From NCBI RefSeq assembly GCF_900091575.1, contig NZ_FMCR01000008.1, positions 1 to 64,000 of the forward strand: a stretch of DNA of 64,000 nucleotides, written 5' to 3'. Source of the DNA: Micromonospora saelicesensis (GTDB taxonomy: Bacteria; Actinomycetota; Actinomycetes; Mycobacteriales; Micromonosporaceae). Each line of letters starts with the position of its first letter. The first letter of the stretch is position 1. Below the pieces are notes generated by a model that did no database searches, was not told the DNA's origin, and worked only from the letters and a program-made list of their open reading frames with translations. Below are positions 33,533-43,300 of the stretch, one piece after another. The position numbers were made by a program, and so were the translations under genes.

Positions 33533-34306
33533 TCAGCCGGACAGCACCAGACCCAGGTAGACCAGCGTGGTGACCACCTCGACGGTCGCGCCCAGGACGT
33601 CGCCGGTGATCCCGCCGAGGCGGCGTACCACGTGGTTGAGCAGCGGTAGCGCGACGGCGATCGCGGCGACGACGGCCAGCGGCCCCTGCCATGGACGACC
33701 CGGCACCGTGGGCACCGCCAGCAGCACGACGGCGACCGCGCCGGCGGCCACTGCCACCGGGCCGACAGTGCCGGCGACCAGCGCGCCCAGCCCGTCGGGA
33801 CGGGCCGCCGGCACTCCCCGCCGGCAGGCCACCGTGACGCCGAGCCGCCCGGCCGCGGTCGCCGCGACCACCGCCGCGAGGCACGCCGGCCAGGACCGAC
33901 CGGCGAGGTCGGCGAGCGCCGCCGCCTGCACCAGGAGGACGACCACCAGGGCGACCACCCCGAACGGGCCGACGTCCGGCTTCTTCATGATCTCCAGGGC
34001 GGCCGCGCCCCGCCGGTACGAGCCGAGCGCGTCCACGGTGTCGGCCAGCCCGTCCAGGTGCAGCCCCCGGGTGAGCAGCGCGGCGACGCCGACTGTCACA
34101 CCGGCCGCCACCAGTGGTGGGGCGAGCGCCCCGGCCAGCAGCAGCACACCGGCCAGCAGGGCGCCGAGCAGCGCGCCGACCACCGGGGCGAGGGCCATCG
34201 CCGTGCCGGCGACCGGGCGGTCGATGCGCCCGGCCCGCACCGGCAGCGTGGTGAACGTGGTGACCGCCAGCCGGGCTCCCGCGAGCAGCCGTGGCTCAGC
34301 CGGCAC
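33533..34306 (-). CDS. cobS: Adenosylcobinamide-GDP ribazoletransferase (cobalamin synthase)
   Basis: 257 residues, polytopic inner-membrane enzyme joining adenosylcobinamide-GDP and alpha-ribazole in the last stage of B12 synthesis. The active-site motif GLHLDGLADTVDALGS and the following PDVGPFGVVALVVVLLVQ are diagnostic, and most of the chain is hydrophobic helices. GTG 34306 was chosen because it overlaps the end of the upstream cobU-cobT gene by 11 bp, a strong sign of translational coupling. An earlier in-frame start would run far into that gene. Confidence 0.93.
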   Translation of the reverse strand: MPAEPRLLAGARLAVTTFTTLPVRAGRIDRPVAGTAMALAPVVGALLGALLAGVLLLAGALAPPLVAAGVTVGVAALLTRGLHLDGLADTVDALGSYRRGAAALEIMKKPDVGPFGVVALVVVLLVQAAALADLAGRSWPACLAAVVAATAAGRLGVTVACRRGVPAARPDGLGALVAGTVGPVAVAAGAVAVVLLAVPTVPGRPWQGPLAVVAAIAVALPLLNHVVRRLGGITGDVLGATVEVVTTLVYLGLVLSG

Positions 34307-36221
34307 GCCAGCCCGTCGCCGGCTGCTCGTCCGCTCCGGTGCTGGCCGGGCCCGGCCCGGCCGGCTCCGGCTCGGCGAAGTCGGGCTCGGTCGAGTCCGG
34401 CTCGGTGAGATCGGGGTCGGCGTAGCTCGGGTCGGTGGACTCCGGCTCGTCGGCGGCCGGGTCGGTGTCGTCCGTGCCGGCCAGCGACGGGTGCACCGGC
34501 AGCGCGGCGGACAGCGCCAGCACCGAGCGCAGCAGCGGCAGCGCGACAAGCGCGTTCGCGCCCTCGCCGAGATCCATCCGCAGGTCGAGCAGCGGGGTGA
34601 GGCCGAGCACGTCGGCGGCGAGCCGTACGGCCGGGTGACCGCCGTGGTCGGCCAGCAGGCACCAGTGCCGGGCCTGCCCGGCCAGGTCGCGGCTCACCAT
34701 GCCGGCGGCCAACCCGACCGGCCCGTCGAGCAGCACCGGCACCCGGCGGGCGGTGGCGCCGAGCAGCACGCCGGTGGCCACCGCCACGTCGCCGCCGCCC
34801 AGCTCGGCCAGGATGTCCTTGGCGCCGCGCGACGAGCGTCGGGTGCGGTGCAACGCGTCGCGCACCGCCGCGCAGCGGATCATCCACGCCGCGTCGTCGA
34901 TCTCGCCGGAGTCGGTGATCACCCGACCCAGCACGGCGGGCGGCTCCGCGCCCGCGGTCGCCGCGAGCACCGCCGCGGCCGCCGCCTCGGTGCCGGCGCC
35001 GCACGCGCCGAGCACCAGCAGTTGTACGCCGGCGTCGGCGGCCTGCTCGGCCAACCGCCAGCCGTAGCGCAGCGCGGACTCCACCTGCTCTGGCGCGAGG
35101 GCCGGTTGGTCTTCGATCGGCGCGGAGGCAGGAGTGTCCACCACCTGGAGACTCGCGCCGCTCTCGGCGGCCAGCCGTGCCAACGCGCCCTGGCCGGCGC
35201 GGGCCTGTGCGGCGCGGCGCGCCGATTCACCGGCGACGGTGCCGGCCGCCGCCCCGCCGGCGTGGTCGCCGTGCAGCAGCAGCACCCGCACCGAGCCCCA
35301 GGGGGCGGGGGTCGAGGTGCCCTGGGTGGCGGCGGCGAAGCCCACCACCCGGTCCAGTACGCCCAGCCCGGCGCCCGGTACGTCCAGCGTGGTCAGCCGG
35401 TCGACCGCCTGCGGGCCGGCGTACTCGTCGGGCATCGGCAGCTCCATGCCGGGCTGGATGACCAGCCCGGTGGACACCATCGGCAACGCCATGGTCGGCG
35501 CGGCCCAGGCGTTGCCCGGCTCCTGGGTCGGGATGGCCGGCGGTGTGTGGGTCAGCACGTCGGGCAGCTGCACCTCGGGGGTGGGCTCGGCGTCGGCCAG
35601 GCTCGTCACCGTTGGGCTGGCAGCGACAGTCGGCGTGGTCACGGTGGCGGGAGCGGCCGGCTCGGTCGCGGTGGCGACCGACTTGAGCCAGACCGGCTGA
35701 CCGGCGACGACCAGTACGACCGCGTCGCAGGCGTCGGCGACCGCGCGGTTGGCCGCTCCCAACGCGTCGGTGAACGCCCGGCCCAGCGGGGTGGTCGGCA
35801 CCAGCGACAGCCCCACCTCGGGGCTCACCAGCACCACCCGGGCGGCACACCCGCGGATCGCCTCGGCCAGCTCGGCGATGGTCGCCACGTCGTCGGCGGG
35901 CTGGTGGTCCGGGTCGAGCAGCACCGTCACCCAGCCGCCCAGGTCGTCGACGAGCAGCATCTCGTTGGGCTCGGCGGACTCGAGCACGTCGGCCAGCCGG
36001 CGCGGGTCCTCGGTGGTCTCCTCGGTGGTCCAGCTGCCCGGCCGTCGGGCGCGGTGCGCCGCCAGCCGGGTCGCCCACTCGGTGTCCTCCGGGTCGCCCT
36101 CGGGCGCGGTGGCGACGTAGCGGACCACCGGCGCGTCGGTGACCAGGGACTCGGCGAACTCGGACTTGCCGGACCGGATACCGCCGAGCACCAGGACCGT
36201 GTTCCACCCGTCTACGGACAT
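34296..36221 (-). CDS. Fused CobU-CobT: cobinamide kinase/guanylyltransferase and DMB phosphoribosyltransferase
   Basis: 641 residues joining two B12 nucleotide-loop enzymes. The N-terminal ~180 residues are CobU: P-loop GGIRSGKS at 13-20, YVATAPEGDPEDTEW and LLVDDLGGWVTVLL. After an Ala/Thr/Pro linker, the C-terminal part is CobT-like: VLLLHGDHAGGAAAGTVAGE, VLGACGAGTEAAAAAVLA and GEGANALVALPLLRSVLAL, which keeps the glutamate of the CobT GEGTGA motif but has ANA in place of TGA. A ~50-residue acidic tail of degenerate DPxxxEP repeats ends the protein. Together with CobS it can complete the lower ligand assembly. TAAGGT lies 6 nt before the ATG. Confidence 0.88.
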   Translation of the reverse strand: MSVDGWNTVLVLGGIRSGKSEFAESLVTDAPVVRYVATAPEGDPEDTEWATRLAAHRARRPGSWTTEETTEDPRRLADVLESAEPNEMLLVDDLGGWVTVLLDPDHQPADDVATIAELAEAIRGCAARVVLVSPEVGLSLVPTTPLGRAFTDALGAANRAVADACDAVVLVVAGQPVWLKSVATATEPAAPATVTTPTVAASPTVTSLADAEPTPEVQLPDVLTHTPPAIPTQEPGNAWAAPTMALPMVSTGLVIQPGMELPMPDEYAGPQAVDRLTTLDVPGAGLGVLDRVVGFAAATQGTSTPAPWGSVRVLLLHGDHAGGAAAGTVAGESARRAAQARAGQGALARLAAESGASLQVVDTPASAPIEDQPALAPEQVESALRYGWRLAEQAADAGVQLLVLGACGAGTEAAAAAVLAATAGAEPPAVLGRVITDSGEIDDAAWMIRCAAVRDALHRTRRSSRGAKDILAELGGGDVAVATGVLLGATARRVPVLLDGPVGLAAGMVSRDLAGQARHWCLLADHGGHPAVRLAADVLGLTPLLDLRMDLGEGANALVALPLLRSVLALSAALPVHPSLAGTDDTDPAADEPESTDPSYADPDLTEPDSTEPDFAEPEPAGPGPASTGADEQPATGWRAG

Positions 36222-36227
36222 GCCCGT

Positions 36228-36233
36228 ACCTTA
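36228..36233 (-). promoter_or_regulatory. -10 box, predicted leaderless cobU-cobT promoter
   Basis: TAAGGT on the minus strand, 6 nt before the ATG, in the 49-bp gap after the kinase gene. It would let cobUT-cobS be expressed apart from the kinase. No cobalamin riboswitch fits in this gap. Confidence 0.5.
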
Positions 36234-36270
36234 AGGCCGCCCAGGGTCGCGGTGCCTGCCGGCCCGTCGT

Positions 36271-38076
36271 TCAGTCGCAGTGCTCGAACCCACTGCCGTA
36301 ACTGACCCCGCCGGTGGAGCCGCCCCACTTGACGCACGTCCCGGCGGCGGTGGCCCGCACCGGTCCGGCGTAGTACTCGAAGGACCCGCTGTCGGTGCTG
36401 CGTGCCCGCCCCTGCACCTCCAGGTACGCCGAGGCCGCCGACTTCGCGCCGACCGCGCTGTCCTTGAGGGTGACCACGCAGTTGGTGCCGGTGCCCGCGT
36501 GGTACAGCAGGAAGACCCGGCCCTTGCGCTGCCCGTCCCCGCCGGTCAGCGTCGCCGAGTCGATCACCTGGTAGCCGCTGCCGCACGCCTGTGCTGCCGT
36601 GTACGGGTTGGGCCGGCCCGACGGGGTGCGGCTGGGCGTCGGTCGACTGCTGGCCGTACCGGTCGGTGTGCTGCCCGGCGTCGTGGTGCGTGGGTCCCCG
36701 GCGGCGGTCGGCGCGTCGGTCCCAGCGACGGAGCCGGTCGGCGCGGCGGACGCGGTGCGGCTGGCGCCCGGGACGCCGCTCGGTGAGGGCCCCGCGGTGC
36801 TCGCACCTCCGTCGAGGAGCGCGCCGCCGTCCGGGGCCGCCGCCGACCCGCCGGCCAGCGCGGGTGGACTGTCCGCCCCACCCGGCTCCCCGTCGGGTCG
36901 TAGGGCCGCCACGGCCACGGCGATCAGCGCGACGACAGCGACAGCGCCGACCCCGACCAGCAGGTGCCGCCCTCGGCCGGACGACCCCTTCCCCAACACG
37001 TCCTCCCGGGTCGACCCGGGCTCGCTCACCGGCGAGGCCGCGAAGCCTGCCGGCGTGCGCGCGGCGGCGGTCCCGCTCGGCGCGGGCTGCCCGGTCGGCG
37101 TCGGCCCGGCCGAGGGAGTCGGCGGCGCGGGGGTCGGCGCTGCGGGGGTCGGGACCGGCGGGGTGACCGGCAGGGCCGAGGGCGTCCCGGAGCTGGGAGC
37201 GGCCAGCGCCCACGGTGGGCGGGCCGAGACCGGAATGCTCGCCAGGGTCGCGTCGCGGGCATCGGCGGCGGCAGCGGCCAACTCGGCCGCGCTGCCAAAC
37301 CGGTCCTCCGGACGCTTGGCCAGCGCGCGGGTCACCACGGCGGCAACCGCCGGTGGGGTGTCCGCCGGCAGCGCCGCCGGGTCCTCCTGGGCGTGCCGCA
37401 GCGCCACCGCGAGGGGGTTGTCACCGTGGAAGGGCGGCTGCCCGGCAAGGCAGAAGTACGCCACCGCGCCGAGCGCGTAGATGTCGGTGGCGGCCGAGAC
37501 CGGCTGCCCGGTGGCCTGCTCGGGAGACATGTACGAGGCGGTGCCGAGCACCATGTTCGCGGCGGTGAGCCCGGCCATGTTGCGGGACCGGGCGATGCCG
37601 AAGTCGACGAGCACCACAGTGCCGTCGGCCTTGACCAGCAGGTTGCCCGGCTTCACGTCCCGGTGCACGATGCCGGCGAGGTGGGCGGTGTGCAGCGCGC
37701 CGGCGGCCTGGGCCAGCACGGACATGGTGGTGGCCGGATCCAGCCGCCCCACCGTGCGCACCCGGGCGGACAACGGCTCGCCCTCGACGTACTCCATCAC
37801 CAGGTAGTCGACCTGGCTGCCGTCGTCGAGCGCGGCCTGCCCCACGTCGTGCACCGGGACCACGCCGGGGTGCCGCAGCGCGGCCAGCATCCGCGCCTCG
37901 GCCCGGAAGCGGGCGGTGAACTCCGGATCGGCGACCAGCGACGGCAGCAGCACCTTCACCGCGACCTCGCGCTCCAGCAGCACGTCCGTGCCGCGCCAGA
38001 CCGCGCCCATCCCACCCGTCGCCACCCGCTCGCCCAGCCGGTACCGGTCGCCGAGCAGCACTCCCCGTGTCAGCAC
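36271..38076 (-). CDS. Ser/Thr protein kinase (PknB-type) with extracytoplasmic Cys-rich domain
   Basis: 601 residues. The kinase domain (about 10-275) has a Gly-rich loop (GERVATGGMGAVW), VAIK-type lysine K41, the catalytic loop IVHRDVKPGNLL, LVDFGIARS and the APE region SYMSPEQATG. After a Pro/Ala juxtamembrane stretch there is one transmembrane helix (HLLVGVGAVAVVALIAVAVA) and a Ser/Thr/Pro-rich outer linker. The outer domain of about 105 residues contains four cysteines (ACGSGY, TNCVVTL, GTCVKW, FEHCD), likely two disulfides. No PASTA repeats, so the signal is not the usual muropeptide type. GTG 38076 follows TACGGT by 6 nt. Confidence 0.93.
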   Translation of the reverse strand: MLTRGVLLGDRYRLGERVATGGMGAVWRGTDVLLEREVAVKVLLPSLVADPEFTARFRAEARMLAALRHPGVVPVHDVGQAALDDGSQVDYLVMEYVEGEPLSARVRTVGRLDPATTMSVLAQAAGALHTAHLAGIVHRDVKPGNLLVKADGTVVLVDFGIARSRNMAGLTAANMVLGTASYMSPEQATGQPVSAATDIYALGAVAYFCLAGQPPFHGDNPLAVALRHAQEDPAALPADTPPAVAAVVTRALAKRPEDRFGSAAELAAAAADARDATLASIPVSARPPWALAAPSSGTPSALPVTPPVPTPAAPTPAPPTPSAGPTPTGQPAPSGTAAARTPAGFAASPVSEPGSTREDVLGKGSSGRGRHLLVGVGAVAVVALIAVAVAALRPDGEPGGADSPPALAGGSAAAPDGGALLDGGASTAGPSPSGVPGASRTASAAPTGSVAGTDAPTAAGDPRTTTPGSTPTGTASSRPTPSRTPSGRPNPYTAAQACGSGYQVIDSATLTGGDGQRKGRVFLLYHAGTGTNCVVTLKDSAVGAKSAASAYLEVQGRARSTDSGSFEYYAGPVRATAAGTCVKWGGSTGGVSYGSGFEHCD

Positions 38077-38082
38077 CGAGCC

Positions 38083-38088
38083 ACCGTA
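38083..38088 (-). promoter_or_regulatory. -10 box, predicted leaderless kinase promoter
   Basis: TACGGT on the minus strand, 6 nt before the GTG start of the kinase gene. Confidence 0.5.
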
Positions 38089-38220
38089 CCGGCCGGCGTC
38101 GATCGAATTGATCCACCCCGTCGGTCCCGCCGGGGCGAGCGAGCGGCCGTTGCGCGCCGGGCCGACTACGCTGGCGAGGGTTCGTCCCACGGGGACTTCA
38201 GCGGCGAGGGGAGACGCGGC

Positions 38221-38421
38221 ATGGCGTGGAGCTGGCGGTACGAGGGCACGGACGGCCAGACGGTCGAGGGACCGGCGGAGTCGTTCGGCAGCCAGGCCGA
38301 CGCCGAATCCTGGATCGGTCAGGCCTGGCGGGAGCTCGCGGCGTCCGGCGTCACCTCGGTCGCGCTCGTGGAGGACGACCGGGTGGAGTACCGGATGAGC
38401 CTGTTGCCCACGGCCGAGTGA
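38221..38421 (+). CDS. Small conserved 66-residue protein coupled to the M50 protease
   Basis: Begins MAWSWRYEGTDGQTVEGPAE and continues FGSQADAESWIGQAWRELAA, then VALVEDDRVEYRMSL: a compact acidic alpha/beta-looking protein without cysteines or membrane helices. Ribosome binding site GAGGGGAG lies about 8 nt upstream. Its stop TGA overlaps the ATG of the M50 protease gene by one base (TGATG), so the two are translationally coupled and probably act together. Related short proteins are common in actinomycetes but have no assigned function to my knowledge. Confidence 0.82.
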   Translation: MAWSWRYEGTDGQTVEGPAESFGSQADAESWIGQAWRELAASGVTSVALVEDDRVEYRMSLLPTAE

Positions 38422-39215
38422 TGGCCTACGACCGCCCGGGCGGTGACGGGCTGGTCCTCGGCGTACCCAAGGCGGCGTTCCGGCCCAGCCCGGTCTTCCT
38501 CGGCCTGGTCGCGCTCTTCGCGGTCAGCGGGGTGCTGACCTGGAACGGGTACGGCAGCGTCCGGTTCAACGTGTTCCTCTTCGTGGTGTCCGGCTGGCTG
38601 GTGTCGCTCTGCCTGCACGAGTACGCCCACGCGGTGGTGGCCTACCGGGCCGGCGACCGGGACATCGCCCATCGCGGCTACCTGACGCTCAACCCGTTGA
38701 AGTACACCCACCCGTTGCTGTCGATCGTGCTGCCGGTGGTGGTGGTGCTGCTCGGCGGTATCGGCCTGCCGGGTGGCGCGGTCTGGGTGGACCGGCACGC
38801 CATCCCGGGCCGACTGCGGCACACCCTGGTCAGCCTCGCCGGCCCGGCGACCAACGTGCTGTTCACGCTGGTGTTGGTGGCGGCGGTGCGGCTCGGCACC
38901 CAGTCGGATGGTCCGGTGGAGTTCTGGGCCGGGGTGGCGTTGCTCGCCTTCCTCCAGCTCACCGCCAGTGTGCTGAACCTGCTGCCGGTGCCCGGCCTGG
39001 ACGGCGGCAACATGATCCAGCCGTGGCTCAACCCGCAGTGGCGCAAGATGTACGACCTGTTCGCGCCGTACGGCTTCATCCTGCTCTTCGCGCTGCTGTG
39101 GAACCCGCGCATCGGCGGTTGGTTCTTCGACGCGGTCTTCGCGGTCGGTGACCTGCTCGGTCTGCCGTCGTGGCTCTACGCCACCGGCCTGGAGCTGATC
39201 CGCTTCTGGCGGTGA
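38421..39215 (+). CDS. Site-2-protease (M50) family membrane protease
   Basis: 264 residues with about six membrane helices. The zinc motif HEYAH is at residues 66-70 within CLHEYAHAVVAYRAGD, and the second ligand region NLLPVPGLDGGNMIQPWL is near residues 190-210. Both are diagnostic of intramembrane site-2 proteases. It has no PDZ domain, unlike RseP. The substrate could be a regulator such as an anti-sigma factor; the neighbouring transmembrane kinase is only a positional candidate. Starts inside the stop codon of the 66-residue gene. A strong terminator follows at 39277. Confidence 0.93.
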   Translation: MAYDRPGGDGLVLGVPKAAFRPSPVFLGLVALFAVSGVLTWNGYGSVRFNVFLFVVSGWLVSLCLHEYAHAVVAYRAGDRDIAHRGYLTLNPLKYTHPLLSIVLPVVVVLLGGIGLPGGAVWVDRHAIPGRLRHTLVSLAGPATNVLFTLVLVAAVRLGTQSDGPVEFWAGVALLAFLQLTASVLNLLPVPGLDGGNMIQPWLNPQWRKMYDLFAPYGFILLFALLWNPRIGGWFFDAVFAVGDLLGLPSWLYATGLELIRFWR

Positions 39216-39276
39216 CCGGTGACCGGTGACCAGGCAGGGTTGACCTGACCCGGCGACCAGACGGACCTGACCTGAC

Positions 39277-39317
39277 CCGGCCCGGTCGGCGCGAGGTGTT
39301 CGCGCCGGCCGGGCCGG
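39277..39317. terminator. Bidirectional terminator between M50 protease and AKR genes
   Basis: An 18-bp stem with one mismatch, CCGGCCCGGTCGGCGCGA (39277-39294) and TCGCGCCGGCCGGGCCGG (39300-39317), 5-nt loop. It is preceded by short direct repeats of GGTGACC and GACCTGACC (39215-39275). Confidence 0.85.
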
Positions 39318-39324
39318 AACGGCG

Positions 39325-40323
39325 TCAGGGACGCTGCGCGGGGGACTCGGTCTTCGCCGGGTTCCGCTCGACGATCGGCTCGACGGCGTCGTCGATCGCC
39401 TTGAGCAGGTCGGCGTCGAGCTTCACACCGACTGCCTTCACGTTGTCGTGCACCTGCTCCGGGCGGGACGCGCCGATGATCGCCGAGGAGACGTTCGGGT
39501 TCTGCAACACCCACGCCACGGCGAGCTGGGCCATGCTGAGCCCGGCCTGCTCGGCGAGGGGCTTGAGCTGCTGGACCCGGGTCAGCACGTCGTCGTTCAT
39601 GAAGCGGGAGATGAAGCCCTTGCCCGACTTCTCGTCGGTGGCGCGGGAACCGGCCGGCGGCGGCTGGCCCGGCAGGTACTTGCCGGAGAGCACGCCCTGA
39701 GCCATCGGCGACCAGACGATCTGCCCGATGCCCAGCTCCTCGCTGGCCGGCACGACCTCGGCCTCGATGACCCGCCAGAGCAGCGAGTACTGCGGCTGGT
39801 TGGAGATGAGCGGGATGTGCAGCTCCCGGGCGAGCGGGTAGGCGGCGCGCAGCTGGGCGGCGGTCCACTCGGAGACGCCGATGTAGTGCGCCTTGCCGGA
39901 GTGGACGACGTCGGCGAACGCCTCCATCGTCTCTTCCAGCGGGGTGCTGTTGTCGTAGCGGTGGGCCTGGTAGAGGTCCACGTAGTCGGTGCGCAGTCGG
40001 CGCAGCGAGCCGTTGATCGACTCCATGATGTGCTTGCGGGACAGGCCACGGTTGTTGCGGCTGGGTCCGGTCGGCCAGTAGACCTTGGTGAAGATCTCCA
40101 GGCTTTCACGGCGCTCGTTCTGCAGCGCCCGGCCGAGCACGTCCTCGGCTCGACCCCCGGCGTACCCGTCGGCGGTGTCGAAGGTGGTGATCCCCGCGTC
40201 GAGAGCGGCCCGCACGCAGGCGAACGCCGCGTCCTCCTCGACCTGCGAACCGTGGGTGATCCAGTTGCCGTACGAGATCTCGCTGACCATCAGGCCGGAA
40301 CGGCCCAGGTGTCGGAATTCCAT
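39325..40323 (-). CDS. Aldo/keto reductase (potassium-channel beta-subunit/Tas-like)
   Basis: 332 residues. The AKR active-site blocks are ITTFDTADGYAGGRAEDVLG (Asp, Tyr), EIFTKVYWP (Lys) and YVDLYQAHRYD (His). SNQPQYSLLWR and SAIIGASRPEQVHDN at the cofactor site match the AKR6/AKR12-like Kv-beta group. The function is probably NADPH-dependent reduction of carbonyls. The ATG at 40323 is 6 nt after TAGGGT, suggesting leaderless translation. It lies 44 bp downstream of the giant WG-repeat gene. Confidence 0.93.
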   Translation of the reverse strand: MEFRHLGRSGLMVSEISYGNWITHGSQVEEDAAFACVRAALDAGITTFDTADGYAGGRAEDVLGRALQNERRESLEIFTKVYWPTGPSRNNRGLSRKHIMESINGSLRRLRTDYVDLYQAHRYDNSTPLEETMEAFADVVHSGKAHYIGVSEWTAAQLRAAYPLARELHIPLISNQPQYSLLWRVIEAEVVPASEELGIGQIVWSPMAQGVLSGKYLPGQPPPAGSRATDEKSGKGFISRFMNDDVLTRVQQLKPLAEQAGLSMAQLAVAWVLQNPNVSSAIIGASRPEQVHDNVKAVGVKLDADLLKAIDDAVEPIVERNPAKTESPAQRP

Positions 40324-40329
40324 GTACCG

Positions 40330-40335
40330 ACCCTA
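40330..40335 (-). promoter_or_regulatory. -10 box, predicted leaderless AKR promoter
   Basis: TAGGGT on the minus strand followed by 6 nt and ATG. Confidence 0.55.
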
Positions 40336-40367
40336 GCTCCAGTGGATCAACACCGGCGACCGGCGAC

Positions 40368-43300
40368 TCAGAGCACCGGGTTGGCGTCGGTGAGTAGCCG
40401 GTCGATCTCCTCCAGCACCTCGGCGCGATCGCGGTGCACCGGATCGATGAGCGGCACGCCGCGCCGGTCCAGCGCGCCCCACCGCCCGTTGTCGCTCTCG
40501 ATCAGGAACGCCACCGGGTGGATGACCAGCATCGGGTGCGCCGGCGGGACCAGCACAGTGCCGGTGCGGTCCACCACGCCCCTTCGACCCGCCACGTCGA
40601 CCACCGCGAGCCCCTCGTCGGTGAAACCGTCGATCTGCTGGCCGTCGGCCAACTCGGTGACGAAGCCGTGGTAGCGGGTGGGCACGATGACCCGACCGGT
40701 CCGGTCGACCGCCCCCCACCCCTCGCGCCGCACCGCGGCCAGCCCACGCCGGAACGGTCGTACCTCGGCGAAGTTGGGCGCGACCTGCACCGCCCCGGTC
40801 GCGTCGATCGCCGTCCAACCACCCTCGCCGACCACCCAGGCCAGGCCGTCGCTGAACGGCTGCGCGGCCCGGAAGGACGGCGGGATCACCGTCGTACCGA
40901 GCAGGTTGATCAGCGACCAGCGGTCGGTGTCCGGCCTGCGGACCCAGGCCAACCCGTCGTGGAAGGGCTGCGCCTCGGCGTACCGGGCGGGCACGACCAT
41001 GTCGCCGTCCTGGCTGGTGTAACCCCACAGCGGCCCGTCGCGGTCCGGCAACGGGGGTCGGTCCCGGTCGAGCACCTCGTCCCGACTCCGGGGGTACGCC
41101 CCGAAGCCATCCTTCTCGGCCCGGACGGTGACCGCGTCGAGGGCCACCCGGACCCGGCCCAGCAGTTCGGAGTCGCCCGCGCCGCGCAGGTCGAGCGCCT
41201 TCTCGAAGTGCTCACATGCCTCCATGAGCCGCCCCTGGTCGTAACACGACCGCCCGGCGTGCTCGTGCAGCGCGGCCCGCAGCCGGTCGGGCAACTCGAC
41301 CGAGTTGGCCTGGGCGAAGAGCTGGTCGGCCTCGGCGAAGTCACCGCGCCAGCGCAGCACGTGGGCCAGCCGGGCCTGGGCCAGCGCGGTCCGGCGCAGC
41401 TCGCCGGTGGCCTCGGCGTAGGTGAGGGCGAGCCGACCGTCGGCCAGCGCGTCGTCCAGGTCGCCGAGAATCCGCGAGGCCACCGCCCGCAGGCTGAGCA
41501 GCCGGGCCCGGGCACGGTTGTCGACCGCCGAGCCCAACTTCTCGGTCAGGCGCCGCCGGATGGCCCGCAGGTCGTCCGGCTCCGTCAGCTCCTCGCGCAG
41601 GGTGACCGGGTCCAACCGCCACCGGTACGCGGCCAGCACCTGCTCCGGGTCGCCCGGGTCGGCCAGCGACGGGCGGGTCACCATCGGCGGTGCGTCGTCG
41701 GGTGGCGCGGACACCGGCTCGTTGTCCCCGTCCGAGCCGATCCTCGGGCCGGGTACGGCCGAGGCGGGTGGCCCGGACGTCGGCACCACCGACGCCGGCG
41801 GCCCGGAGACGGGCGCCGCGGCGGGCGGTGGGGGCGCGGTCATGGGCGTCGCGGCTGGCGGCGCGGAGACGGGCGCTGCTGTGGGCGCTGGCGGCGCGGA
41901 GACCGGTGCTCCGGAGTACGGCTGCGCTGAGGCGGGTGGTGCGGAGACGGGTGCTGCGGTCGACGCTGGCGGCGCGGAGACGGGCGCGGTGGAGAAGGGC
42001 GGCGCGGAGGCGGGCGCTGCGGTGGGTGATGGTGGCGCGGAGACGGGCGCTGGCGGCGCGGAGATGGGCGCTGTCGCGGACGCTGGTGGTGCGGAGACGG
42101 GTGCCGCGGGCGGGGCCGATACCGGCGGTGCCGGAGGAGCGGAGACCGGCGTGACCGAGGCGGGCGGTGCGGAGAACGGCGGTGCCGAGACGGGCGGTGC
42201 CGGGACCGGCGGGCTCGTGTCGTCCATAGCCGTGACGTGCAGCGCCGCGTCGCCCCGCCACTCGTCGACTTGCGAGCCGTCCACCGGGCTCGCGCTCGGA
42301 TCGTCGATCGCGTCCGCAGGCTCGTCGGGTGGCGCGAGTTCGTCCGTCGGGGCGTGCTCGACCGGATCGGTGTCGTCGCTGGGCGAAGCGGCGAAGGGCT
42401 GCGGGTCGGCTTCGGTCCGCTGGTGGGGCATCGCGACGACAGGTGCGCCGGAGACGGGCTGGTAGCCGTCCACCGTTCCCGTGTCGAAATCGGGCTGCGG
42501 GTCGTCGTCCAGGTCGTCCGCCCAGAGCCGGGGCGCATCGGAGACCGGGTGGGCGGGCGGCGCGGAGACCGGGTCGAATGCGTCGTCTGGTGTCGACCCG
42601 CCGGTGTGCTCGTCGGCCACGTCGAGGCGGGTGTCGGCCGTCGGCGTCGACGTCTGCGCGTCCGGTGTCGCGGAGACGCCGGGGTCGCCGGCCGTCGACT
42701 CGTCGTCGACCGGGTCGAACGACCGCTGGTCCGTAGCCGGCTCGGCCTGGTCGGACTCGGCGGGCTGAGCGGGGCTGAACCACGCTTCTGGCCCGCGGGT
42801 GCCCGGGACGTCGTCCGGCTCGTGAACGGCCGCCACCGGCTCTTCCGAGGGCGGCGGGGGTACGTAGCGGCGCGGCGTACCGGGGGCCGGCGGAAGCGTC
42901 GGCGCGACCTCCGCCGTCGGTGGCGGCGAGGCCTCCGGAGCCGGAACCGCGCGAATCGGGTCGGCCGGGGTCGGGTCGGGGCGGGTCGCCGGTGGCGGCG
43001 GTGCCTGCCAGGTGGGTGGCGGGGCCACCGACGGGCGTGCGTCCGCCGTCGGGGCCAGTCGTTCCGGCGAGTACGGACGCTGCGGCGCGGCCGGGCGATC
43101 GGCGGGGTGCGGCCGCTCCGCCGGGGACGAGCGGTCCGGGGCAGCCGGGCGGCGGTCGGTCGGTGGGGTGCCAGCCAGCGGGTCGCCGACCCTGCGGCGG
43201 TCCGGGCCCGGCTCCTCGCCGCGCCGCTGGTCCGCCGGACGGTCCTCGGTGTCCGGGCCGGGGTAACGCGGCGGCGGGGCAGGATGCGCCCCGGACGCCG

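Noticed and set aside
36222..36270. Cobalamin riboswitch upstream of cobUT
   Set aside because: The 49-bp gap is far too short for the aptamer and no B12 box is visible in it.
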